From Methylocella tundrae (lineage in GTDB: Bacteria > Pseudomonadota > Alphaproteobacteria > Rhizobiales > Beijerinckiaceae): DNA of 64,000 nucleotides. Each line of letters opens with the position of its first letter. Positions within the stretch are counted from its first letter, which is position 1. Below, piece by piece: positions 9,647 through 17,861 of this stretch. The position numbers were made by a program, and so were the translations under genes. Where the stretch lies: NCBI RefSeq assembly GCF_038024855.1, contig NZ_CP139089.1, positions 2,266,501 through 2,330,500 of the forward strand, given 5' to 3'. The notes below the pieces were generated by a model. The model ran no database searches and was not told where the DNA came from. It was given only the letters and a program-made list of their open reading frames with translations.

Positions 9647-10351
9647 CTAATCGCCGATGTCGTCCGCGATGCGCTTGATCCCGGACGGTCTTAAAATCGT
9701 CACGCGCTGACGATCACTGGAAACCAGCCCCGCCTTTTCCCAGGCGCTCAGAATCCGGCTCGCCGTGTGCAGCGTCGTTCCCGCCAGTTCGGCGACATCT
9801 TTTCGAGTCAATGGAAACTCAATCCGGGCTTCGCCGGCGCTGCGTCCGTCCTCTCCGGCAAGACGCAGCAGGGCGTTGGCGAGGCGCCGCCCGACGCGCT
9901 GGGTCGAGAGTTCGCGCACCCTGTCCTGCGCCTCCCCGAGGCGGGCGCCGATAATTTTGACGAGGTTCAAGCCGATGCCCGGATAAAGGGCGATGAGATC
10001 GATGAGATCGGCTTTGCTCCAGCTGATCTCGACGCAATCGGTCAAGGCGACCGCCTCGGCCGGAGCGCGGCCGTCGGTGAACAGCGCAACCGAACCAAAC
10101 ATTTCGCGGGCGCCGATAAAACGCATGACGACTTCGGCGCCCTCGCCCGCGGTTTGCGAAATGCGAACGGAACCGTCGATCAGCGCATGGCAACGTCCGA
10201 TCGCATCGCCCTGCGCAAAAATGCGCGTGTCTTTCGGAATATGCCGGAGGCGCGCCCGGCCGCCGACGTCGGTGAGCGCGGCAGCCGTCAACCCTGTGAA
10301 CAGGTCCAGCGCGGCGAGGACGCTGGGGGTCAAGGGAGGAGAAGCTCTCAT
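9647..10351 (-). CDS. Crp/Fnr family transcriptional regulator
   Basis: A 234-residue regulator with an N-terminal cyclic-nucleotide-type beta barrel (about 15-130) and a C-terminal winged helix (FPLTRKDVAELAGTTLHTASR, about 177-197). It lacks the Cys cluster that holds the Fe-S centre in FNR, so it belongs with the NnrR/DNR-like or other non-Fe-S branches. The divergent neighbours (CopD-like protein, DUF488, truncated globin) suggest a low-oxygen or nitric oxide response. A TTG-N8-CAA site lies between them. The effector is inferred only from this context. Confidence 0.88.
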   Translation of the reverse strand: MRASPPLTPSVLAALDLFTGLTAAALTDVGGRARLRHIPKDTRIFAQGDAIGRCHALIDGSVRISQTAGEGAEVVMRFIGAREMFGSVALFTDGRAPAEAVALTDCVEISWSKADLIDLIALYPGIGLNLVKIIGARLGEAQDRVRELSTQRVGRRLANALLRLAGEDGRSAGEARIEFPLTRKDVAELAGTTLHTASRILSAWEKAGLVSSDRQRVTILRPSGIKRIADDIGD

Positions 10352-10363
10352 TCACGCTATCCT

Positions 10364-10455
10364 AGAGCATAACGCCGAAAAGTTGCAAACTTTTCGGACC
10401 CGCATCATGCGTTAAAACAAAGACTTAAGGAGCGGAATGCGATTCCGCTCAAACG
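10364..10455 (+). repeat. Dispersed palindromic repeat, copy A (two hairpins)
   Basis: Two perfect hairpins lie in tandem. The first has arms CCGAAAAGTT (10375-10384) and AACTTTTCGG (10388-10397) with a 3-base loop. The second has arms GAGCGGAAT (10430-10438) and ATTCCGCTC (10442-10450), also with a 3-base loop. They are joined by CATCATGCGTTAAAACAAAG. Diverged copies occur at 13071, 42539 and 62177, so this is a multi-copy intergenic element and not a gene-specific terminator. Confidence 0.75.
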
Positions 10456-10495
10456 CCCTCTGCTCTATGACGAGAGCAGCAAATGTGGGAAAGGT

Positions 10496-10509
10496 TTGTG
10501 CTGGAGCAA
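10496..10509. promoter_or_regulatory. Candidate Crp/Fnr-type operator, TTG-N8-CAA
   Basis: The site reads TTGTGCTGGAGCAA and keeps the TTG and CAA half-sites at the FNR/NnrR spacing. It lies 71 bp before the start of the CopD-like gene, in the region shared with the divergent Crp/Fnr gene. A degenerate 6-base match can occur by chance, so support comes mainly from position. Confidence 0.4.
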
Positions 10510-10579
10510 CGACGCCGCGCCGCCTTCGCGCAATGTTTTGCGCGTCGCGCCGAGTTGGACGCCAAGTTGAGGATCGCCC

Positions 10580-11056
10580 ATGAACGACATTATCGCCGCG
10601 AGGGCGATTCATGTTCTCGCCGTCGTGATCTGGATCGGCGGCGTCGCCCTGATTACGCTGTCGGTCCTGCCGGCGGCGCGGCGCGGCGATCTCGGCCCCA
10701 ACCGCATTGCGGCTTTCGAGGCGATCGAGCGCCGTTTTTCCGGCCATGCGCGCATCGCCGTCTTGCTGGTCGGGCTCAGCGGTCTCTATATGCTCTACCG
10801 ACTGGATATTTGGGCGCGGTTTCGTCTCGCCGAATTCTGGTGGATGCACGCCATGGTTTTTGTCTGGCTCGTCTTCGCCATTTTGCTGTTCATCGCGGAG
10901 CCGCTGATTTTGCATAGGCGCTTCCATGAGTGGGGGCGCCGCGATCCGGACGGCGCCTTGGCCGCTTTGCAGCGCGGTCATTGGGTTTTGCTCGCGCTGA
11001 GCCTCGTCACGATCTTCGGCGCTGTCGCCGGAAGTCAGGGATGGTCTTTATTCTGA
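10580..11056 (+). CDS. CopD-like four-helix membrane protein
   Basis: A 158-residue integral membrane protein with four hydrophobic segments (about 8-30, 53-72, 86-112, 132-152). Histidines occur near helix starts (RAIHVLAVVIWIGG, SGHARIAVLL, WWMHAMVFV), a pattern of CopD/DUF2269-like proteins that may bind haem or copper. No enzymatic function is established. It is first in a run with the DUF488 and globin genes and divergent from a Crp/Fnr gene, so it is probably part of a low-oxygen or NO-responsive operon. Confidence 0.75.
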   Translation: MNDIIAARAIHVLAVVIWIGGVALITLSVLPAARRGDLGPNRIAAFEAIERRFSGHARIAVLLVGLSGLYMLYRLDIWARFRLAEFWWMHAMVFVWLVFAILLFIAEPLILHRRFHEWGRRDPDGALAALQRGHWVLLALSLVTIFGAVAGSQGWSLF

Positions 11057-11121
11057 ATGGTCGCGGCGGCGCGCTCCGAGGATTGCGCCTTATCGCAGCG
11101 GCGTCCTCTATGGGGGATTGC

Positions 11122-11520
11122 ATGAGCATCGAAATCAAACTGAAGCGCGCTTACGAGCCTGCCGGCGCCGATGATGGAATGCGCATTCTGGTCGATCGCT
11201 TGTGGCCGAGAGGATTGAGCAAAGCCGCCGCCGCGCTGACGCTGTGGATGAAAGACATCGCGCCCAGCACCGAGCTGCGCGAATGGTTTGCTCACGATCC
11301 CGCGCTATGGCCGGAATTTCAGCGGCGCTATCGCGCCGAGCTCGACGCCAACGGGGAGGCTGTTGAACGTATGCGCGATCTCTTGCAAAAAGGCCCCGCG
11401 ACGCTGCTCTACGCCGCGCATGATCGTGAGCATAATCAGGCGGTCGTCCTTGCGTCCTACCTCCAAAAGCGCGGGAGCCATCCGCGCGTTTCTCACCAGA
11501 GAGGCCGCCATGGCGGATGA
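11122..11520 (+). CDS. DUF488 family protein (YeaO-like)
   Basis: A 132-residue protein with the DUF488 pattern KRAYEPAGADDGMRILVDRLWPRG, then WMKDIAPSTELREWF and LLYAAHDREHNQAVVL. The family's function is unknown; such genes often sit beside globins and nitrite/NO genes. The ATG at 11122 follows GGGGGAT. The last 11 bases overlap the globin gene start, which indicates translational coupling. The tail after residue 118 (GSHPRVSHQRGRHGG) is low complexity and not conserved as far as I can judge. Confidence 0.88.
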   Translation: MSIEIKLKRAYEPAGADDGMRILVDRLWPRGLSKAAAALTLWMKDIAPSTELREWFAHDPALWPEFQRRYRAELDANGEAVERMRDLLQKGPATLLYAAHDREHNQAVVLASYLQKRGSHPRVSHQRGRHGG

Positions 11521-12073
11521 ACCTAACGAATTCGCATCGCCCGCCTGTTTCGCACATGAAGCGGACGCCGCCTATATGGGATATGCACGCCCGGCGCTTG
11601 CACAGAAAGATCATGAAATGCCGCCGGCGACAGAGACTGCCGCCACGCGTCGCGCGCAGGCCGTCGAAAGGCTCAAAGCCGAGACGGGAATTGACGATAT
11701 GATGATCGAAAAGCTGGTGCGCGCTTTCTACGGCCGCGTGCGGGAGGACGCCTTTATCGGCCCGGTTTTCGCCGAGAAGATCAAAGATTGGGAGCCGCAT
11801 CTGCACCGCATGTTTTCCTTCTGGTCATCGCTCATGCTGATGAGCGGAAGCTATCATGGCCAGCCGATGCGCATGCATCTTCCGCTGCCGATCGAAGGCG
11901 CCCACTTCGATCGCTGGCTTGCCTTGTTCGAAGCAACGGCGCGCGAGACCTGTCCGCCCGCGGCCGCCGATCAATTCATCGAGCGGGCGCGCCGCGTCGC
12001 CGAAAGTCTGGAGCTCGGAATCGCCGGCGCGCAGGGCGTGATCCTCGGCAAGGGCGAACGCTTCGCGCCCTAG
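11510..12073 (+). CDS. Group III truncated haemoglobin with N-terminal extension
   Basis: A 187-residue protein. The globin domain begins near residue 50 (DDMMIEKLVRAFYGRVREDAFIGPVF) and continues with EKIKDWEPHLHRMFSFWSSLMLMSG, MRMHLPLP and HFDRWLALF, a typical group III truncated globin pattern with the proximal His in the MHLPLP stretch. About 45 extra residues precede the domain. These globins are linked to NO or oxygen chemistry. The ATG at 11510 overlaps the DUF488 gene; translation could also begin at the Met near residue 37 (EMPPATE). Confidence 0.88.
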   Translation: MADEPNEFASPACFAHEADAAYMGYARPALAQKDHEMPPATETAATRRAQAVERLKAETGIDDMMIEKLVRAFYGRVREDAFIGPVFAEKIKDWEPHLHRMFSFWSSLMLMSGSYHGQPMRMHLPLPIEGAHFDRWLALFEATARETCPPAAADQFIERARRVAESLELGIAGAQGVILGKGERFAP

Positions 12074-12119
12074 CGTTGATCCCTCTTGGCCGTTGGGCGC
12101 GGCCTGATAAAAAGGGCGC

Positions 12120-12593
12120 ATGTCAAGAAGCACGCCCGCCGTCATCGCCCTTGAGCGCGCCGCAATCGCCTTTACGACGCGAAGCTACGTCTACGATCCC
12201 GGCGCCGCCAGCATAGGGATGCAGGCGGCGGAAGCGATCGGCGAGCCGCCGCATCGCGTTCTCAAGACATTAATGGCGGAAGTTGACGGCAGGCCGGTCT
12301 GCGTCATCATTCCCTCGGATCGCGAAGTCAGCATGAAGAAGCTGGCGGCGGCTTTCAGCGGCAAATCAGCGAGGATGATGCGCCCCGCCGACGCTGAGCG
12401 GATGACGGGCTACCACGTCGGCGGAATCAGCCCGTTCGGCCAGAAGCGCAAGGTCGAAACGGCGATCGAGGAAACCGCCCTGAGACAGGACTTTGTGTTC
12501 GTCAACGGCGGCCAGCGCGGCTTGCAGCTGCGGCTCGACCCGCGGGAGGCGAGCGCCCTTCTCAAAGCAAAGGTCGCGTCTTTGACGGCGTGA
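12120..12593 (+). CDS. ybaK: Cys-tRNA(Pro)/Cys-tRNA(Cys) deacylase YbaK
   Basis: A 157-residue YbaK/EbsC protein that hydrolyses mischarged Cys-tRNA(Pro). The single YbaK domain shows the conserved VLKTLMAEVDG, SMKKLAAAFSGKSARMM and GGISPFGQKRKV segments, with the catalytic Lys in VLKTLM. The length matches the free-standing family. It is 46 bp after the globin gene on the same strand; there is no evident functional link. Confidence 0.93.
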   Translation: MSRSTPAVIALERAAIAFTTRSYVYDPGAASIGMQAAEAIGEPPHRVLKTLMAEVDGRPVCVIIPSDREVSMKKLAAAFSGKSARMMRPADAERMTGYHVGGISPFGQKRKVETAIEETALRQDFVFVNGGQRGLQLRLDPREASALLKAKVASLTA

Positions 12594-12681
12594 CCGCCTG
12601 GCCTTTGCGCTCGCGCGCTCTGGACAATCGAGCCGCTCCAGGCTTACGGAAAAGACCCTGTCAATCCAAGAGGCGCCTCTT

Positions 12682-13062
12682 ATGCCGCTCGTTCGCATCG
12701 ATCTTGCCCGCGGCAAGACGGAACATTATCGCCAGACCGTCGGCGACGTGGTCTATGAAGCCATGATCGCCACCTTGAACGTGCCCGCCGACGATCGCTT
12801 CCAGATCATCGCCGAGCATTCGCCAAACGACTTCATCGTCGATCAGAATTATCTCGGCATCAAACGCACCGACGACGTGATCGTCATTCAGGTGACTCTC
12901 AACGCTGGAAGATCGGTGGATCTGAAGCGCGCCTTCTACAAGGCGGTCGCGGACGGATTGCATCAGCGCCTCGATCTGCGTCGCGAGGACGTCTTCATCA
13001 ACCTCGTCGAGACGGCTAAGGAGAACTGGTCCTTCGGCAATGGCGAGGCGCAATACGCATAG
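12682..13062 (+). CDS. Tautomerase superfamily protein
   Basis: A 126-residue protein of the 4-oxalocrotonate tautomerase/MIF superfamily. The N-terminus MPLVRIDL places the catalytic Pro directly after the initiator Met. The fused-length form (about 125 residues, two beta-alpha-beta units) matches a family of uncharacterised tautomerases, with FQIIAEHSPNDFIVDQNYLGI in the centre. The natural substrate is unknown. A possible terminator lies downstream at 13125. Confidence 0.88.
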   Translation: MPLVRIDLARGKTEHYRQTVGDVVYEAMIATLNVPADDRFQIIAEHSPNDFIVDQNYLGIKRTDDVIVIQVTLNAGRSVDLKRAFYKAVADGLHQRLDLRREDVFINLVETAKENWSFGNGEAQYA

Positions 13063-13070
13063 CAAGCCTC

Positions 13071-13124
13071 GCGAAAAGTTGCGCATGCCCGGACGAGATC
13101 ATGCGTTACACAGCCAAGCTGAGG
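13071..13124 (+). repeat. Dispersed palindromic repeat, diverged copy D
   Basis: GCGAAAAGTTGCGCATG, a C-rich centre and ATCATGCGTTACAC follow the order of copy A at 10364, but the hairpin arms have decayed. It lies in the same orientation as copy A. Confidence 0.45.
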
Positions 13125-13154
13125 GGCGCTGCCGGCAGCGCCTGAGTTTTTCAA
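13125..13154 (+). terminator. Probable rho-independent terminator after the tautomerase gene
   Basis: A perfect palindrome GGCGCTGCC/GGCAGCGCC (13125-13142) is followed within four bases by TTTTT. It sits 62 bp after the tautomerase stop and before the aldo/keto reductase gene. Confidence 0.5.
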
Positions 13155-13178
13155 AATCTCAAAGTAAAGAGGCCGCAC

Positions 13179-14204
13179 ATGGAATATAGACGTCTTGGCG
13201 GATCCGGCTTCAGCGTTCCGGTCTTGAGCTTCGGCACAGGCACATTTGGCGGCAAGGGAGAGTTTTTCTCGGCCTGGGGCGCGACCGACGTCAAAGAGGC
13301 GAGCCGCCTCGTCGATATTTGCCTTGAGGCCGGCCTGACGCTCTTTGACAGCGCCGACATCTATTCGTCGGGCGCGGCCGAAGAGATCCTTGGCGAAGCC
13401 CTCAAGGGACGGCGCAACGAAGCGCTGATCTCCACGAAAGCGACCTTCCGGTCGGGCGAAGGTCCAAACGACGTAGGCGCGTCGCGGTTTCATCTGATCG
13501 AAGCGGTGGAAGCCGCCTTGCGGCGCTTGCAGACCGATCATATCGACTTGTTTCAGCTGCATGGCTTCGACGCCATGACTCCCGTGGACGAGACGCTATC
13601 GGCGCTCGACGACCTCGTGCGAGCCGGAAAAATCCGCTATGTCGGCTGCTCGAATTTCTCCGGCTGGCATCTCATGAAGTCGCTGGCCGTGGCGGATCGC
13701 TACAATCTGCCGCGCTATATCGCCAATCAGGCCTATTATTCGCTTGTTGGGCGCGACTATGAATGGGAGCTGATGCCGCTCGGGCTCGACCAGAAAGTGG
13801 GCGCGATGGTGTGGAGCCCGCTCGGCTGGGGGCGGCTTACCGGAAAGATCCGGCGCGGCCAGCCGCTTCCCGAGACCAGCCGGCTCCATAAGACCGGCGA
13901 CAAGGGCCCGCAGATCGAGGAGGAATACCTCTATCGCGTTGTCGACGCTCTCGACGAAATCGCGAAGGAGACCGGCAAATCCGTGCCGCAGATCGCGTTG
14001 AACTGGCTGCTTCAGAGGCCGACCGTATCGAGCGTCATCATCGGCGCGCGCGACGAGACGCAACTGCGGCAAAACCTCGGCGCCGTCGGCTGGTCCTTGA
14101 CCCCTGAACAGATCGCCAGACTGGACGCGGCGAGCCATCGGACGCCGGCCTATCCTTATTGGCATCAGCACGATTTTGCCGAACGCAATCCTCCGCCCGT
14201 CTGA
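13179..14204 (+). CDS. Aldo/keto reductase
   Basis: A 341-residue TIM-barrel NADPH oxidoreductase. The catalytic tetrad is visible: Asp and Tyr in FDSADIYSSG, Lys in ALISTKATF and His in DLFQLHGFD. The NADPH-binding C-terminal part contains VSSVIIGARDETQL. It resembles the YajO/Tas-like branch that acts on small aldehydes and ketones. The substrate cannot be told from sequence. Good start at ATG 13179 shortly after a putative terminator, so it is probably transcribed on its own. Confidence 0.93.
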   Translation: MEYRRLGGSGFSVPVLSFGTGTFGGKGEFFSAWGATDVKEASRLVDICLEAGLTLFDSADIYSSGAAEEILGEALKGRRNEALISTKATFRSGEGPNDVGASRFHLIEAVEAALRRLQTDHIDLFQLHGFDAMTPVDETLSALDDLVRAGKIRYVGCSNFSGWHLMKSLAVADRYNLPRYIANQAYYSLVGRDYEWELMPLGLDQKVGAMVWSPLGWGRLTGKIRRGQPLPETSRLHKTGDKGPQIEEEYLYRVVDALDEIAKETGKSVPQIALNWLLQRPTVSSVIIGARDETQLRQNLGAVGWSLTPEQIARLDAASHRTPAYPYWHQHDFAERNPPPV

Positions 14205-14224
14205 GCCATCGCCGCCGTTGCGCC

Positions 14225-14611
14225 TCACGCCTTGAGGCGCAACGCGCCCATATAGTCGCGCTTGCCAAGGGGCGCGCCTTTCATCCGAAGGATGTCGTAG
14301 GCTGTTGTCGCGTGGAAATGGAAATTGGGCAGGGAGAACGACATCAAAAATCCCTCGGCCGTGAAAAGCCGTTCGGAGTCGCCGACCTTGAATAAGACGT
14401 CGGCTCCTTCGCGGGCGTTGATTTCTTCCGACGTGAGCTTCCGTAAGGCGCTCCGCGCATCGTTGACGAGCCCTTGCAGGCCTGCGTAGTCATGGAGCGG
14501 CCTCTCGCCCGGCAGACCGATCAGGCCGCTTCTGATGGCCTCGATCGCGTTTACGGAATGGTAGACGAGAAATCGTAAACAGCCTTGGAGATGTCTGATG
14601 GAACAGAGCAA
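14225..14611 (-). pseudogene. 5'-truncated DUF1993 remnant
   Basis: The open frame encodes 128 residues, and the last ~105 match the C-terminal two thirds of DUF1993 proteins (LFTAEGFLMSFSLPNFHFHATTAYDILR and GKRDYMGAL are diagnostic). The family normally has about 170 residues and begins with roughly 60 residues (MYQASVPVF type) that are absent here. The lost region would lie where the MaoC gene starts at 14598, and the frame overlaps that start by 14 bases. I read it as a remnant cut by an old deletion or rearrangement; a short expressed protein cannot be excluded. Confidence 0.6.
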
Positions 14612-15077
14612 GGGCGAGGAAAGCAGCCTGTTTTATCTCGACGATCTCAAAATCGGCCAGCGCTTCGTCAGTGGCTCGCACACGATGGACGAGGCCGAGA
14701 TCAAGGCTTTCGCCGCCAAATTCGATCCTCAGCCCTTCCATCTCGACGATGAGTCGGCGAAAGACTCGCTCTTCGGCGGGCTCGCCGCCAGCGGCTGGCA
14801 TACGGCGTCTATCACGATGAAGCTTCTCGTCGAAGGCGGCGCGCCGCTCGCAGGCGGCGTCATCGGCGCTGGCGGCGAGGTCGCGTGGCCGCGGCCAACC
14901 CGGCCGGGCGACCGGCTTCAGGTCGAAAGCGAAATCATCGACATAAAGCCTTCGCGCTCACGGCCCGAACGCGGAATGGTCACGGTGCGCAGCGAAACGC
15001 GCAATCAGCGCGGCGAAGTCGTGCAGATCCTCACGGCGAAACTGGTCGTCGCGCGCCGGCCGGCCTCATCGGTCTGA
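14598..15077 (+). CDS. MaoC family dehydratase
   Basis: A 159-residue single hot-dog-fold protein. The hydratase motif is present as AAKFDPQPFHLDDESAKDS followed by FGGLAASGWHTASI, with the catalytic Asp and His. Such proteins hydrate enoyl-CoA or beta-methylmalyl/mesaconyl-type thioesters. No CoA pathway genes are adjacent, so the substrate is open. Its start overlaps the divergent DUF1993 remnant. Confidence 0.88.
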   Translation: MEQSKGEESSLFYLDDLKIGQRFVSGSHTMDEAEIKAFAAKFDPQPFHLDDESAKDSLFGGLAASGWHTASITMKLLVEGGAPLAGGVIGAGGEVAWPRPTRPGDRLQVESEIIDIKPSRSRPERGMVTVRSETRNQRGEVVQILTAKLVVARRPASSV

Positions 15078-15257
15078 GACGCCGCCGGAGTTGACGCGAC
15101 CGGTTCGCCGACGGCGACGCGGCCCGCACGCCTGACACGAATCAACATGAGCCGCAATCTTGTCGCGCTTTGCGAGGAGAGTTATTGTCTTTTTCATCGC
15201 GCGCCCGCGCTTTGTCTAGTTTTATACATATCAAGCGTGGACGAACTGGCGCTTTGA

Positions 15258-15291
15258 CAAGTATTCTTCATGTGCAAGTATTCTTCATGTG
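15258..15291 (+). repeat. Perfect 17-bp tandem duplication upstream of the histidine kinase
   Basis: CAAGTATTCTTCATGTG occurs at 15258-15274 and again at 15275-15291 with no mismatch and no spacer. It ends 32 bp before the kinase start. It could be a tandem binding site or a replication slippage product. Confidence 0.85.
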
Positions 15292-15323
15292 AGGGGCGCC
15301 GGCGCCGCGAAAAGGGACTTTTG

Positions 15324-17192
15324 ATGCCGACCTTCCTGAGGAAGCGCTCCATTGTCTCCCTGCTTATCGCTTTCACGCTGTTGCTCGGCGTCATCGTCGC
15401 CACCGTCCTTATCAACGCGCGCCAGCAGCACGATCAGGCGAATGTTCAGCGCTCCCTCGACATCGAACTTCGTCTCGCCCACGTTTTCTCATTGGTGCAG
15501 GACGCCGAAACGGGCCAGCGCGGCTTTCTCCTGACTGAAAAGGAAAGCTATCTTCTCCCCTATGAAGCCGCCGTGCGGGAACTCGACGCCGAATTCGCCG
15601 CTCTCGGCGCCAGGGTCTCCGATAACCAACATCGGGTCGCGGCGCTGGCGGCGCTCCGCGTCGACGTCCAGGAAAAACTTGCTGAACTGCGCAAAACGAT
15701 AGAACTCGTTCGCGACGGCAGGATGGAGGACGCGCTTGAGGAGGTGCGCAGCGACAGAGGCCAGGCCTTGATGCGCCGCGCGCGCGAAGCGGTGCAGCGC
15801 ATGAGCGCCGCCGAACAGCAAATCCTGGTGGAAAGGCAGGCCTATTCGGCTGGCGCCGCGGCTCTGACCCGCACCGGAGAAATATTGGCGCTGCTCCTCG
15901 CGATCGCGCTCGGCGCGCTGACGATCAAAGACAGCCAGCGGCTCTTCGCAAAGATCGCCGACGCCAACGAAGCGCTTCGAGTAGCCAACACGAAAGTGCT
16001 TGAAGAATCACAGCAAAAGGAGCGCCTCGAACAACAGTTGCGGCAATCACAAAAGCTCGAGGCGATCGGCCATCTGACCGGCGGCATAGCGCATGATTTC
16101 AACAATATGCTGGCGGTGATCATTAGCAGCCTGAACCTGTTGAAACGACGGGCGGAGCGCGGCGAAAAAGATTTCCTGAAATTCGCAGATAGCGCGCTCG
16201 ACGGCGCGGAGCGCGCCGCGATGCTGACGCACCGTCTGCTCGCTTTCGCCCGCCAGCAGCCGCTTTCGCCGCAGGCCGTCGATTGCAACAAATTCGTCGC
16301 GGGCATGTCCGATCTGCTCCGCCGCACGCTCGGTGAGATGGTCAAGGTCGAGACCGTTCTGGCCGGCGGCCTGTGGCGCACATTCGTCGACCCGAGCGAA
16401 CTCGAAAGCGCCGTCCTCAATCTCGCCGTCAATGGACGCGACGCCATGCCGGACGGCGGCAGGCTCACGATCGAAACCGGAAACGCCAGTCTCGACGACG
16501 TTTACGCCGCGCAGCATGTCGGCGTTCCGGCGGGCCAGTATGTTCTCGTCACAGTGACTGACACCGGAGTCGGCATGGCGCCAGAAGTCGCCGCCAAAGC
16601 GTTCGATCCCTTCTACACGACCAAGGGGATCGGCAAGGGAACCGGGCTCGGCTTGAGCCAGGTGTTCGGCTTCGTGAAGCAGTCGGGCGGCCACGTCAAA
16701 ATCTACTCCGAGCCTGAACAGGGAACAGCGATCAAGATCTACCTGCCGCGCTTTTTCGGCGATGATACCGAGCCGGCGTCCTCGCCCGCGGCGGCGGCCA
16801 CCGTCGTTCCGATGGGAAGCCCCGATATTGTCGTCCTTGTTGTCGAGGACGAAGAACGAATGCTTCGCCTCGCGTCCGAGGCTTTCCATGATCTCGGCTA
16901 CACCGCGCTTCAGGCTGATGGTCCCGCGACAGCGCTGCGGATCATCGCTGAACGTCCCGACATCAGTCTTTTGTTCACGGATGTCGTGATGCCCGAGATG
17001 AGCGGGCGCAGTCTGGCGGAGGAGGCTCTGCGCCAGCGCCCCGGCCTGAAAGTTATCTATACGACAGGCTTCAGCCGCAACGCCGTGATTCACAATGGCG
17101 TGCTGGATCGCGACGTTAATTTCCTGACAAAGCCGTTTACCCTGGAGCAATTGGCGCGAAAGGTCCGCGCCGTGTTGAAGGGGGCGGAATAA
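15324..17192 (+). CDS. CHASE3-domain hybrid sensor histidine kinase
   Basis: A 622-residue membrane kinase. A first membrane helix (about 8-30) and a second (about 188-208) flank an extracytoplasmic CHASE3 domain (DAETGQRGFLLTEKESYLLPYE). A coiled coil leads to the HisKA domain with the phospho-acceptor His in GHLTGGIAHDFNN. The ATPase domain shows NLAVNGRDAMPDGG, DTGVGMAPEV and GKGTGLGLS. A C-terminal receiver domain has the acidic pair VVEDEE, the phospho-acceptor Asp in LFTDVVMP and Lys in FLTKPF. The start at 15324 follows AAAGGGA. No partner regulator gene is adjacent; the signal is unknown. Confidence 0.93.
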   Translation: MPTFLRKRSIVSLLIAFTLLLGVIVATVLINARQQHDQANVQRSLDIELRLAHVFSLVQDAETGQRGFLLTEKESYLLPYEAAVRELDAEFAALGARVSDNQHRVAALAALRVDVQEKLAELRKTIELVRDGRMEDALEEVRSDRGQALMRRAREAVQRMSAAEQQILVERQAYSAGAAALTRTGEILALLLAIALGALTIKDSQRLFAKIADANEALRVANTKVLEESQQKERLEQQLRQSQKLEAIGHLTGGIAHDFNNMLAVIISSLNLLKRRAERGEKDFLKFADSALDGAERAAMLTHRLLAFARQQPLSPQAVDCNKFVAGMSDLLRRTLGEMVKVETVLAGGLWRTFVDPSELESAVLNLAVNGRDAMPDGGRLTIETGNASLDDVYAAQHVGVPAGQYVLVTVTDTGVGMAPEVAAKAFDPFYTTKGIGKGTGLGLSQVFGFVKQSGGHVKIYSEPEQGTAIKIYLPRFFGDDTEPASSPAAAATVVPMGSPDIVVLVVEDEERMLRLASEAFHDLGYTALQADGPATALRIIAERPDISLLFTDVVMPEMSGRSLAEEALRQRPGLKVIYTTGFSRNAVIHNGVLDRDVNFLTKPFTLEQLARKVRAVLKGAE

Positions 17193-17267
17193 GGCCCGCC
17201 ACGCGAAGCAGCCGCAGCCTCGCGTGAAACAGAAATGCAAGGCGTTGCGCCCAGGAGTTGGAGGAGC

Positions 17268-17861
17268 TCAGGCGGCTGCTTTGCGCGCCGCCAGCGCCAG
17301 GCTGATGATGGAGACGCCGCCGAAAATGAGATCGATGCCGACGAGCAGGCCCAGCGCCCAAAGGACAGAACCCGGAAGGCCGGATATAAGGATGGCGGCG
17401 AGCACCAGGTCGATGACGCCGTTGACGACGATCCATTGCCACCGGTCCGTCAATTCGCGGCGATGCTCGAGTCCGAGCAGGATAGTGAGCACGCCGTCGA
17501 CGATGAAATAGGCGATCAACACCACTGTCAGAGTAAAAAGACCGGCAAGGGGGCTCCACAGCAGGGCGATGCCCGCCAGCAACGCGACCGCAGATGAGAG
17601 CAACGCCCACCAGAAGCCGGGCGCCGTCCGCGACTGGTAGGAGAATATCAATCCGGAGACGCCCGCGAACAGAAACAGCCAGCCGATGAAGATCGTGGCG
17701 GCGACGCCGGCGAGGAAGGGAGCAAGCACCGCGAGGATGCCGAGCACGACAAGGATGGCCCCTTCGGCGAGAAAGAGCTTCCAATGCCCGCCTATGGATT
17801 TGCCGAACGCGGCTGAAATGCCGGACGGACCGAGTGGTCTCGCCGCTGGTGAGTCGATCAT
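17268..17861 (-). CDS. HdeD family membrane protein (DUF308)
   Basis: A 197-residue protein with six predicted membrane segments in three repeated helix pairs (for example LFLAEGAILVVLGILAVLAP and ATIFIGWLFLFAGVSGLIF). This matches HdeD, which contributes to acid resistance in E. coli at high cell density; the mechanism is not known. It is convergent with the histidine kinase gene (75 bp apart) and alone on its strand. Confidence 0.9.
   Translation of the reverse strand: MIDSPAARPLGPSGISAAFGKSIGGHWKLFLAEGAILVVLGILAVLAPFLAGVAATIFIGWLFLFAGVSGLIFSYQSRTAPGFWWALLSSAVALLAGIALLWSPLAGLFTLTVVLIAYFIVDGVLTILLGLEHRRELTDRWQWIVVNGVIDLVLAAILISGLPGSVLWALGLLVGIDLIFGGVSIISLALAARKAAA

Noticed and set aside
16047..17240. 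A 397-codon minus-strand frame opposite the histidine kinase
   Set aside because: Antisense shadow of conserved HisKA, ATPase and receiver domains.
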